From Halobacteriovoraceae bacterium (GTDB taxonomy: Bacteria > Bdellovibrionota > Bacteriovoracia > Bacteriovoracales > Bacteriovoracaceae): a DNA stretch of 5,065 nt. Made by a program: the position numbers and the translations under genes. The stretch is from contig JABJPQ010000662.1 in the NCBI GenBank assembly GCA_018663815.1, positions 1 through 5,065 on the forward strand. Direction: 5' to 3'. Below the pieces are notes generated by a model, which made no database searches, was not told the origin of the DNA, and saw only the letters and a list, made by a program, of their open reading frames with translations. Numbering within the stretch: the first letter of the stretch is position 1; the number at the start of each line of letters is the position of its first letter. Below are positions 1 through 5,065 of this stretch, piece after piece.

Positions 1-868
1 AAACGAACTCATCAAGTTGAGTAAATAAATTTAAAATGTTTGTGATTGGCGGGATATATAAACTAAGAATTTTTGTGGTATCAAGTTCAATTTTTTCAAG
101 AATTTCTTGAATTTGAATAATGAGTTCTAGTCTTTGAAAATTTTCTTGAGAGATGCTTATTGGCTCGACGTAAAGGGTGTGCCCAGAGTCAGATCGTGAA
201 ATAATTCGCCCGAGTGAAGAATTATAGGAATCGCTTTTAATCGGAATGACATAGCGATCATTAATAAGATCAATAGAAGAGAACTGTAATTTATTTTTTA
301 ATCCGTCAGAGTTGAGTTGTTTAGAGAGTTTGGTTCGAATTTGTCCTTCTAAGTTAAGCTGCTTTTTATAGAGAGGGGAAATGATAGGATGCTTTTCAAG
401 GTTAACTTCACCATCGAATGAAACGAATTTTCGGAAATCCCGTAAAAACTCTCTATGAATTGAGTTTTTAAATTGAGGTAAACTTTGCTCGATTTGGGTG
501 ATATCAAGGTATTTTTTAGTGAGGTTAATATTATTTAAAAATATTTCTATTATTTTCGCATACTCATTAAGCTCAGAAAGATGCAGCGCGGAATGTTTTT
601 GTACTTGAATAAGCTTTTTAGCAGCATCAAAAGTGGGATCAAAGTGAGAGAGATTCTCACAAAACTCCTTAAAATCATTATTGTAGAGATGTTCAATATA
701 TGTGCTGGTTAAGTTAAGCTTGTGTTCAATACTTTCTTTTTTAGCAAGAAATTGCAGAACACAAGATTTTGTCACTGCAAAGTGAGCATTACTTAAGATG
801 AGTTTTACAATGGAATTCCATTCGATTTGTTGGAGTACTTGTTCATTTTTGTGTATATTTTCATGCAT
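1..868 (-). CDS. mutS2: Endonuclease/ribosome-rescue ATPase MutS2, N-terminal part (runs off left edge)
   Basis: The complement of 868-1 is one open frame of 289 residues with no stop, so the C-terminal part lies outside the window. The start reads MHENIHKNEQVLQQIEWNSI, matching the usual MutS2 opening (a short lead, then a leucine/glutamate/tryptophan segment before the core helices). Residues 203-211 (NDRYVIPIK) and 228-236 (SGHTLYVEP) match the MutS2 core signature, where a basic strand is followed by a serine-glycine turn and VEP. The visible part covers the core and the beginning of the clamp helices. The Walker ATPase and Smr nuclease domains expected after it are not in view. Family knowledge: MutS2 lacks the mismatch-binding domain of MutS, and in Bacillus it has been reported to act on collided ribosomes. 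The ATG at 868-866 is chosen because an in-frame TAA lies three codons upstream (880-878). The gene is divergent from the NFACT gene, with overlapping start codons. Confidence 0.93.
   Translation of the reverse strand, partial: MHENIHKNEQVLQQIEWNSIVKLILSNAHFAVTKSCVLQFLAKKESIEHKLNLTSTYIEHLYNNDFKEFCENLSHFDPTFDAAKKLIQVQKHSALHLSELNEYAKIIEIFLNNINLTKKYLDITQIEQSLPQFKNSIHREFLRDFRKFVSFDGEVNLEKHPIISPLYKKQLNLEGQIRTKLSKQLNSDGLKNKLQFSSIDLINDRYVIPIKSDSYNSSLGRIISRSDSGHTLYVEPISISQENFQRLELIIQIQEILEKIELDTTKILSLYIPPITNILNLFTQLDEFV
830..859 (+). promoter_or_regulatory. Candidate NFACT-gene promoter inside mutS2
   Basis: TTGGAG (830-835) and TATATT (854-859) are spaced 18 bases apart and resemble a sigma-70 promoter. 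The predicted transcription start falls at about 866-867, on the ATG of the NFACT gene. The 20 bases before that ATG are pyrimidine-rich with no purine-rich ribosome-binding site, so a leaderless transcript is plausible. The call rests on sequence matching alone. Confidence 0.25.
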
Positions 869-2186
869 GATACAATCTTATGATCAAATTAAAAAACAGT
901 CTATTCTTATCAACAATCAAGTACAAGAAAATGTGTATATCCAAAAAATATATTCGACATCGCAGTTTATTTGCTGCTCATTCAGATTTGTCGGAAAAAC
1001 ACAATATGTCTATATAGGTCGAGGGGCCGGTAAAGAGGGATTGTGGATAGACGATGAAAAGCCTGAAAGTTTTTTGAGAAAAAAAGATAAACTACTTGAA
1101 TACTTACGGAAACACCTTGGATCAACAAGTTTTAATTCTTTTGTTATTGATGAACAAGATAGAATTTTTTCCATTAATTATAATAAATGGGGAAGAATTA
1201 ATCGCTTTTATTTTTTTTATAATGGTAGAAATTTGTACTTTGCAAATCACTTTTATGATGTAAAGGCATCACAGATGAAATTATTTCGATCGTGGACGAA
1301 TAAGGTTGAGCTTGCAAATGAATCTAACTTTGCTCTTTTTGATGAGGTTGGACGAAAAAAACTAGATCATTCAGAGTTAGCTTCCAAGGATAATATATCA
1401 ATAAAGAAAATGCTAAATGAAGAAAAGAAAAAGGCTTTAAAAAGTAGTGTTGGGGTGAAGTCACAAAAATTTTTAAGTAGGAAAAGGAGTAAAATTTTAG
1501 GTGATTTGGATAATATTAATTCCATAGAAGCCCTTAGAGATTTAGCACAAAAAAGTGAGAATTTGAGTCAATTACCGCTTAAGCACACTGTTGAAAAAAT
1601 TGTTTTGAAGTTTAAAGAAAAAGATCACTACAAAAGACGAGATGAAGTTTATACTAAAATAAAAAAGCTTAATAAGGCAAAGGGAATTCTTGATATTAGA
1701 CTTAAAGACACTGAAGCCTTGTTAGAAAAAAATAATAAAATTAATCTTATAAATACTTTAAAAGTAACATCGCCAATTTGGAAAATTAAAAAAGAAAAAA
1801 TCATTGAAATAAAAAGTATTGATAAAAAATACAAAGTTTTGACCTTTGATTCACTTTCAATGGCCATCGGCCTTTCAGCTCACGGAAACGATCAGATGCG
1901 AAAAGAATGGTCAAAAAAAGACGATTATTGGTTTCATCTGGATGGAGATAAAAGTTCACATATAATTATAAAGATTAAAGACGGTATTCTATCAGAAAAA
2001 AACTTTATCATCGCGGGCTCTGCGCTAATTGAGTTTGGGGGTTTAAATTATACCGAAGCTAATATACTCTATACCCAAGTAAAAAATTTGAAAGGTGTTA
2101 AAGGTGTTCCAGGGAAAGTTACATATAAAAAAGAAAAGAGGATTTCCATCCATATTGATCCTTCGTGGCGTGATCTTTTGTTTTAG
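867..2186 (+). CDS. rqcH: Compact NFACT-family protein, RqcH-like (nascent-chain tailing factor)
   Basis: The product is 439 residues. Residues 1 to about 145 look like an NFACT-N domain: an early NVYIQKIYS segment, then FVIDEQDRIFSI with the Asp-Arg pair at 98-99, equivalent in position to the DR pair RqcH uses in tRNA selection. Residues about 180-290 are lysine/glutamate-rich and helical, like the coiled-coil middle part. Residues about 322-430 form the NFACT-R (DUF814) domain, with GLSAHGND (335-342) and DDYWFHLDGDKSSH (352-365). Known family role: RqcH binds the 50S subunit carrying a stalled nascent chain and recruits Ala-tRNA to add a degradation tail. The usual length is about 560-590 residues, and here the helix-hairpin-helix segment between NFACT-N and the coiled coil seems to be missing. 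The in-frame ATG at 798 is rejected because it adds a Cys-rich, non-family extension antisense to mutS2. The NFACT call is firm; RqcH activity is inferred. Confidence 0.85.
   Translation: MIQSYDQIKKQSILINNQVQENVYIQKIYSTSQFICCSFRFVGKTQYVYIGRGAGKEGLWIDDEKPESFLRKKDKLLEYLRKHLGSTSFNSFVIDEQDRIFSINYNKWGRINRFYFFYNGRNLYFANHFYDVKASQMKLFRSWTNKVELANESNFALFDEVGRKKLDHSELASKDNISIKKMLNEEKKKALKSSVGVKSQKFLSRKRSKILGDLDNINSIEALRDLAQKSENLSQLPLKHTVEKIVLKFKEKDHYKRRDEVYTKIKKLNKAKGILDIRLKDTEALLEKNNKINLINTLKVTSPIWKIKKEKIIEIKSIDKKYKVLTFDSLSMAIGLSAHGNDQMRKEWSKKDDYWFHLDGDKSSHIIIKIKDGILSEKNFIIAGSALIEFGGLNYTEANILYTQVKNLKGVKGVPGKVTYKKEKRISIHIDPSWRDLLF
875..903 (-). promoter_or_regulatory. Candidate mutS2 promoter inside the NFACT gene
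   Basis: On the minus strand, TAGACT (903-898) and TAAGAT (880-875) are separated by 17 bases. Each matches four of six positions of the sigma-70 -35 and -10 consensus. Transcription would begin at about 868, the first base of the mutS2 start codon, which implies a leaderless or nearly leaderless mRNA. This fits the lack of a good Shine-Dalgarno sequence upstream of that ATG. In such AT-rich DNA partial matches are common, so this is tentative. Confidence 0.27.
2137..2142 (+). promoter_or_regulatory. Shine-Dalgarno candidate for the exported protein gene
   Basis: AGAGGA lies inside the end of the NFACT gene, 12 bases before the TTG at 2155. The purine match is good but the spacing is longer than usual. 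A rival is GAAAGG (2090-2095), eight bases before a GTG at 2104. The second motif is also explained by the NFACT codons for Lys-Gly-Val, so it may be chance. Confidence 0.35.
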
Positions 2187-2946
2187 CTTCCTTGTTTGTG
2201 AAACTTCATTTTCAAGAGTTCCTGATATTGCTAGCAGGCTTTATTCACCGCTAAAAGAGGTCGCAGATATAAGTTTTAATATTAATGCTCCAAAAGTGAT
2301 TGAATTACTTAATTTAAAGGTCAATCAATCGGAGAAATCGAAAATTTCTTTACAAGCATTCAAATTTGGTAAAATAAAAAAAATTAATATTTCAGGACTT
2401 AAGTCAAATGTTAAGGGTTTGAAAAAAAAGATTGAAAAAATTTTATTGAGTAAAATAAATATTGTATGGGGGGATGACCTTATCAATTGGCTAGGAACGA
2501 GAAAGTTTGTAGAAGAGCAAAGTGGATGGTTTACCTATGTTGATGAAAAGGCTTTGTCAGACACAACAGAAATTAAAATTAAATTTATTAACCAGAACTT
2601 ACAAATTGTAGAGAAAAGGCCAACGGGAACTTTGAAGGCGAATTACACATTTGTGATTAAGCCTTGGTCAAAAAAAAGATTAGTACTAGAGAAAGTAACG
2701 AGAGAGACTTACGAAGGAAACCAGTCAATTACTACGGATATATCTATTGAATACGCTATGGTCACAAAAGAAATTTGGGCCATATCTAACATTCAACTTA
2801 TCACGCAACAAAAAATAAACGTTGGTGAGGATGAAAAAGTGTTACGAAATATTGTAGAAAATTTCGAGTTCACAAATTTTAGAATTGATAAAAAGTCAGC
2901 CCAAAGTTGGTTAGAAGCACAAAACCTTAGTAAATTAATCGAGTAA
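2155..2946 (+). CDS. Predicted exported protein of unknown function
   Basis: I do not recognise this family. From the TTG at 2155 it is 263 residues. Residues 1-20 look like a Sec signal peptide: Arg4, the hydrophobic stretch GVIFCFSFLV (5-14), and a likely cut near SFS/RVP at 20-21. Cys15 is preceded by Leu-Val, so there is no proper lipobox. The mature part starts with a predicted helix around 27-37 and has a lysine-rich section at 62-102. After that come alternating polar/hydrophobic strands with many aromatic residues (125-245), suggesting a beta-rich periplasmic domain. A LolA-like fold is conceivable, but no diagnostic motif supports it. The start is uncertain: GTG at 2104 or 2095 would lengthen the N-terminus by 17 or 20 residues (KKKR-rich). 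The gene overlaps the NFACT 3' end by about 30 bases or more, so the two are probably co-transcribed and translationally coupled. Confidence 0.75.
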   Translation: MILRGVIFCFSFLVCETSFSRVPDIASRLYSPLKEVADISFNINAPKVIELLNLKVNQSEKSKISLQAFKFGKIKKINISGLKSNVKGLKKKIEKILLSKINIVWGDDLINWLGTRKFVEEQSGWFTYVDEKALSDTTEIKIKFINQNLQIVEKRPTGTLKANYTFVIKPWSKKRLVLEKVTRETYEGNQSITTDISIEYAMVTKEIWAISNIQLITQQKINVGEDEKVLRNIVENFEFTNFRIDKKSAQSWLEAQNLSKLIE

Positions 2947-2953
2947 AAAATAC

Positions 2954-2982
2954 TTTTTAGGATAATCGATAGAGCGTATACT
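2954..2982 (+). promoter_or_regulatory. Candidate promoter of the MoxR/DUF58 operon
   Basis: The 78-bp gap between the exported-protein stop and the MoxR ATG contains TATACT (2977-2982), a good -10 match. Seventeen bases upstream is only a weak -35 (TTTTTA, 2954-2959). The leader would be about 35 bases. No hairpin terminator for the upstream operon is visible in the gap, so read-through is also possible. Confidence 0.35.
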
Positions 2983-3014
2983 ATCTATTAAATTTTAAGA
3001 CAATGATTTGATTT

Positions 3015-3018
3015 GGAG
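3015..3018 (+). promoter_or_regulatory. Ribosome-binding site deciding the MoxR start
   Basis: GGAG sits six bases before the ATG at 3025. It overlaps the earlier in-frame TTG at 3013, which therefore cannot be the start and is better read as part of the Shine-Dalgarno element TTGGAG. Confidence 0.75.
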
Positions 3019-3024
3019 AACGAT

Positions 3025-3762
3025 ATGAGCGAATTAAGAGAAAAAGTAAACCACGTTTTAGAGGCAGCTCGATCTGTTATCTTTGGCCAAGATGAAATGT
3101 TGGAATCCATTGTTGCAGCTCTTGTTTGTGAAGGGCATCTACTTATTGAAGGAATGCCAGGCCTTGGGAAAACACTAAGTGTGTCTGCAATGAGCAAGCT
3201 ATGTGACTTAGAGTTTAATCGAATTCAATTTACTCCAGATTTACTTCCCAGTGATTTAATTGGAACAATGATTTATAATCAAAAAAAAGAAGAATTTTCA
3301 ACAAAATTTGGACCAATATTCACCCAATTAATTTTAGCAGACGAAATAAATAGGTCACCAGCAAAGGTACAAGCAGCTCTCTTAGAGGCAATGGCTGAAA
3401 AACAAGTGACCATTGGGGATACTTCTTATCCATTGAAAACCCCCTTTGTTGTTATGGCCACCCAAAATCCGATTGAACAAGAAGGGACATATAATTTGCC
3501 AGAAGCGCAGCTTGATCGTTTTATGATGAAAGTACATGTTGGTTATCCTAACTTTGAGGCAGAAAAATCAATCCTTGATTTAAATATGAAATCAATAGGA
3601 AGCTTAACTCCGACACTAAGTACCGAGCTTTTGGCTGGGCTTAAAAGTACTGTCGACGAGATTTATGTTGATGAAAAATTAAAAGATCTTATTATTAAAA
3701 TTGTTCATGCTACACGACCTGGAAATAAATTTTTTAATAAAAATATGATGGAGCAATACTAG
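3025..3762 (+). CDS. MoxR-family AAA+ ATPase, core only, truncated by frameshift
   Basis: The frame encodes 245 residues of a MoxR-type AAA+ ATPase. Visible motifs are Walker A GMPGLGKT (43-50), the MoxR segment FTPDLLPSDLIGT (69-81), Walker B LILADEINR (102-110), sensor 1 in ATQNP (Asn148), and QEGTYNLPEAQLDRF (152-166), which contains the conserved Arg165. After ATRPGNKFFNKN (229-240) the frame leaves the family sequence (MMEQY) and stops. The normal lid with GASPRA follows directly in the -1 frame. MoxR ATPases are thought to act as chaperones that help assemble or activate partner complexes with vWA/DUF58 proteins, which fits the next gene. Restoring one base near 3741 gives about 315 residues, a normal MoxR length. 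As written, the product lacks the sensor-2 lid and would probably be inactive. The family call is firm; whether the break is real is not settled. Confidence 0.9.
   Translation: MSELREKVNHVLEAARSVIFGQDEMLESIVAALVCEGHLLIEGMPGLGKTLSVSAMSKLCDLEFNRIQFTPDLLPSDLIGTMIYNQKKEEFSTKFGPIFTQLILADEINRSPAKVQAALLEAMAEKQVTIGDTSYPLKTPFVVMATQNPIEQEGTYNLPEAQLDRFMMKVHVGYPNFEAEKSILDLNMKSIGSLTPTLSTELLAGLKSTVDEIYVDEKLKDLIIKIVHATRPGNKFFNKNMMEQY
3730..3743 (+). other. Probable single-base deletion site in the MoxR gene
   Basis: The stretch contains a T6 run (3730-3735) and an A5 run (3739-3743). The -1 frame has stops at 3727-3729, 3733-3735 to 3735-3737 and 3738-3740, so the switch of frame must occur after about 3740 if it is a simple slip. 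Adding one A to the A5 run gives Asn-Lys-Lys-Tyr-Asp-Gly-Ala-Ile-Leu-Ala-Gly-Ala-Ser-Pro-Arg, a smooth MoxR sequence. Homopolymer runs are common sites for both mutation and sequencing error. Confidence 0.7.
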
Positions 3763-3971
3763 CAGGAGCTTCACCGCGAGCAGCTATTTGGCTTTATAAA
3801 ATATCTAAATTTAAAGCGTTCATGGAAGGGAAGGACTTTGTCTCTCCTGAAAATGTCCTCGGAATTGCTAAGAGTGTTCTCGCTCATAGAGTAATACTCT
3901 CGTATGAAGCAATAATTGATAAAGTGGATGTTCGTGATGTGGTCTATGAAATAGCAAGTGAGAACTTATAG
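3741..3971 (+). pseudogene. Out-of-frame C-terminal lid of the MoxR ATPase
   Basis: This frame encodes KYDGAILAGASPRAAIWLYK and then about 56 more residues up to the TAG at 3969-3971. GASPRA is the sensor-2 motif of the MoxR lid. SPENVLGIAKSVLAHRVILSYEA matches the conserved end of MoxR proteins, with its Pro-Glu-Asn-Val and Leu-x-His-Arg elements. No ribosome-binding site precedes any start in this frame; the first Met (3822) has none. It is therefore the displaced 3' part of the gene upstream and not an independent gene. It has no internal stops and its residues are intact, so the break is either very recent or an artefact. Confidence 0.85.
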
Positions 3972-4802
3972 ATGAACCTCAAGGAAATTGAAAAGGTTGT
4001 CGCTTCACTGCAGTCTCATCTTTTTCGAAACTCAAACGCATTTTCAGTTGGAATGCTTAAGTCACACTTCAAAGGTGCAGGGTTACAGTTTAAGGAACAT
4101 CAGGTCTACAATCCTGGTGATGATGTTAGGTTTATAGATTGGAAGCTATCCGCGAAGACGAATACTACCTTTGTCAAAACTTTTGAAGAAGAACGAAATG
4201 TTGAAATTTATATATTATTAGATATATCAGCGACAATGATGATGGGTTACAAAGGTATCTCTAAACTCCAGGCAGCAATCGAAATAATATGCTTAGTTTA
4301 TCTATTGGCTGAAAAATCAAAAGACAAGGTGTCGGTACTTATATGTGCCAACGAAACAAAGATACTACCACTTGTTTCTGGGCAGGAAGGAATTATTCTA
4401 TTGGTTTCACAGCTACAAAAATTAGATGTGTTAACAGATAAGGGGTTAGTGAATTTTGCCTTTGAAACGAACGAAGCGATTGATGAAAAAAAACAAATGA
4501 GTCACTTGAAGAGTCTGGTGGCTAAGGGGAAGCAGGTTATCGTTCTAACTGATCTACAACGTTTTGGTAGCTTAGAGACATTAAATAAATTACTCTATCG
4601 CAAGAATATGCATTGCTTCGTTTTAGAATCACCTCTAGATAATGCTCGAAAATTACCTTACACCCTTTTGGCAACAAGGGCCGGGAAGAAAAAGATGATT
4701 CGAGCAAATTCACAAAAAAATGAACAGGGCTTGAAAGGTAGATTTAAAAAACTAAGAGTTAAAGAAAGGTATTTGGAGAACTTTATTCGTGAAATGCTAT
4801 AG
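3972..4802 (+). CDS. DUF58 protein with vWA-like fold, partner of MoxR ATPase
   Basis: The product is 276 residues. The DUF58 signature is clear: FKGAGLQFKEHQVYNPGDDVRFIDWKLSAK (residues 33-62), then VKTFEEERN (68-76), followed by the first strand of a vWA-like domain, ILLDISATM (81-89). The metal-site motif reads D84-I-S86-A-T88, so the usual last Ser of DxSxS is Thr, a conservative change. VIVLTDLQRFG (189-199) supplies the later Asp194 strand. No membrane segment is visible, so the protein is probably cytoplasmic. DUF58 proteins are almost always encoded beside MoxR ATPases, though their exact task is poorly defined. The ATG follows the MoxR TAG with no gap. The ribosome-binding site is weak (GTGAG about 9 bases upstream), so translation probably depends on ribosomes finishing MoxR, and the upstream frameshift could lower its expression. 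Confidence 0.93.
   Translation: MNLKEIEKVVASLQSHLFRNSNAFSVGMLKSHFKGAGLQFKEHQVYNPGDDVRFIDWKLSAKTNTTFVKTFEEERNVEIYILLDISATMMMGYKGISKLQAAIEIICLVYLLAEKSKDKVSVLICANETKILPLVSGQEGIILLVSQLQKLDVLTDKGLVNFAFETNEAIDEKKQMSHLKSLVAKGKQVIVLTDLQRFGSLETLNKLLYRKNMHCFVLESPLDNARKLPYTLLATRAGKKKMIRANSQKNEQGLKGRFKKLRVKERYLENFIREML
4775..4778 (+). promoter_or_regulatory. Ribosome-binding site for the last gene, within DUF58
   Basis: GGAG in the context TTGGAGAAC lies ten bases before the GTG at 4789. The same TTGGAGAAC element precedes the MoxR start, which supports its use here and the choice of GTG as start. Confidence 0.5.
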
Positions 4803-5065
4803 TTTATTAATTCTATTTTTTTTCTCTTTTAGACTGTATGGACAGCCTTTAAATGAAACAGTATTAGACATCGACAAGGTGGCTCCTATTGACGAAGTCA
4901 CTATTGTAAATGGAGAGATATATCTTGTTGGAATTAAAAGCAATAAGTCGAACAAGGAACTAAGGGCTTTTAAAAACACGAAAATTAATGATGTTATGTA
5001 CGTAATGGAGTTTATTGAACTACCTGATGATGAACTCAGAAGATTTAAGGTTTTTGTGACAGACC
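4789..5065 (+). CDS. Predicted exported protein, N-terminal part (runs off right edge)
   Basis: An open frame starts at GTG 4789, overlaps the DUF58 gene by 14 bases, and continues to the window end (92 full codons). Residues 1-18 look like a Sec signal peptide: Lys2, then the hydrophobic stretch YSLLILFFFSF (4-14), with a likely cut after LYG at 18 before QPLNETV. The visible mature part (PIDEVTIVNGEIYLVGIKSN and onward) looks strand-rich and charged, with no motif I recognise. Its place directly after MoxR and DUF58, with overlap, suggests a periplasmic component of the same operon. In related operons this position can be taken by small membrane proteins, vWA (BatA/B) or BatD-like proteins, but the visible residues do not decide. 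No ATG start is available before the signal peptide. Confidence 0.7.
   Translation, partial: MKCYSLLILFFFSFRLYGQPLNETVLDIDKVAPIDEVTIVNGEIYLVGIKSNKSNKELRAFKNTKINDVMYVMEFIELPDDELRRFKVFVTD

Noticed and set aside
798..866. Upstream in-frame ATG extending the NFACT protein by 23 residues
   Set aside because: The extension is Cys/Phe-rich, unlike NFACT-N, and is explained by the antisense of mutS2 codons. Family similarity begins after the ATG at 867.
1649..1867. Minus-strand frame of 72 codons with hydrophobic residues
   Set aside because: It lies wholly inside the NFACT coding sequence. Its hydrophobicity is the complement of Lys/Asn-rich AT codons, and it has no ribosome-binding site or family resemblance.
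2091..2108. Tandem repeat of AAAGGTGTT (two copies)
   Set aside because: It encodes a Lys-Gly-Val doublet in the NFACT-R domain and is too short to be a regulatory repeat.
2188..2202. Lipobox at Cys15 of the exported protein
   Set aside because: The residues before Cys are Phe-Leu-Val. Position -1 should be Gly, Ala or Ser, so lipid modification is unlikely.
2944..2962. Possible terminator (A-run followed by T-run after the exported-protein stop)
   Set aside because: The A and T runs could pair only as a weak AT-only stem with no GC-rich hairpin, so it is not a credible intrinsic terminator.
2988..3197. Minus-strand frame of 69 codons
   Set aside because: It is antisense to the Walker A region of the MoxR gene, which is clearly coding.
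3728..3746. Programmed ribosomal or transcriptional slippage site in the MoxR gene
   Set aside because: The T6 and A5 runs are shorter than typical slippage runs. No heptamer allows both tRNAs to re-pair in the -1 frame, and a stop at 3738-3740 blocks slips made earlier.
4797..4979. Minus-strand frame of 60 codons
   Set aside because: It is antisense to the signal-peptide gene starting at 4789, which has a ribosome-binding site and a plausible N-terminus.

Overview
The window is about two-thirds A+T by eye and carries genes of a Gram-negative-type bacterium. Two proteins have cleavable-looking signal peptides, and there is a MoxR/DUF58 operon. AT-rich relatives of the Bdellovibrio/Bacteriovorax group would fit, but that placement is a guess from style and not from a marker gene.

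Layout: (1) Positions 1-868, minus strand, hold the N-terminal 289 residues of MutS2, running off the left edge. (2) Positions 867-2186, plus strand, hold a compact NFACT-family protein (RqcH-like). Its ATG overlaps the mutS2 ATG by two bases inside a 10-bp palindrome. (3) A predicted exported protein of unknown function (about 2155-2946) overlaps the NFACT 3' end. (4) After a 78-bp gap with a possible promoter, a second plus-strand operon begins. It contains a MoxR-family AAA+ ATPase (3025-3971) broken by a one-base frameshift near 3741, a DUF58 protein with a von Willebrand A-like fold (3972-4802), and the start of another exported protein (4789 to the right edge).

Two functional themes emerge. 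The left half pairs two factors that act on stalled ribosomes in Bacillus: MutS2, reported to act on collided ribosomes, and RqcH, which tags nascent chains on split 50S subunits. They are divergently transcribed with no intergenic DNA, which suggests a small ribosome-rescue locus. The right half is a MoxR-DUF58 chaperone-like operon of the type often followed by vWA and Bat-like envelope proteins. Here the ATPase is split, so its lid with the sensor-2 motif GASPRA is out of frame. I see no canonical recoding signal there, so a recent mutation or a sequencing error is the simplest explanation.

I saw no RNA genes, CRISPR arrays, insertion sequences or convincing terminators. Nothing here is a clearly new system. 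The best leads are the mutS2/NFACT divergent pair, its leaderless-looking start region, the shortened NFACT protein and the MoxR frameshift.
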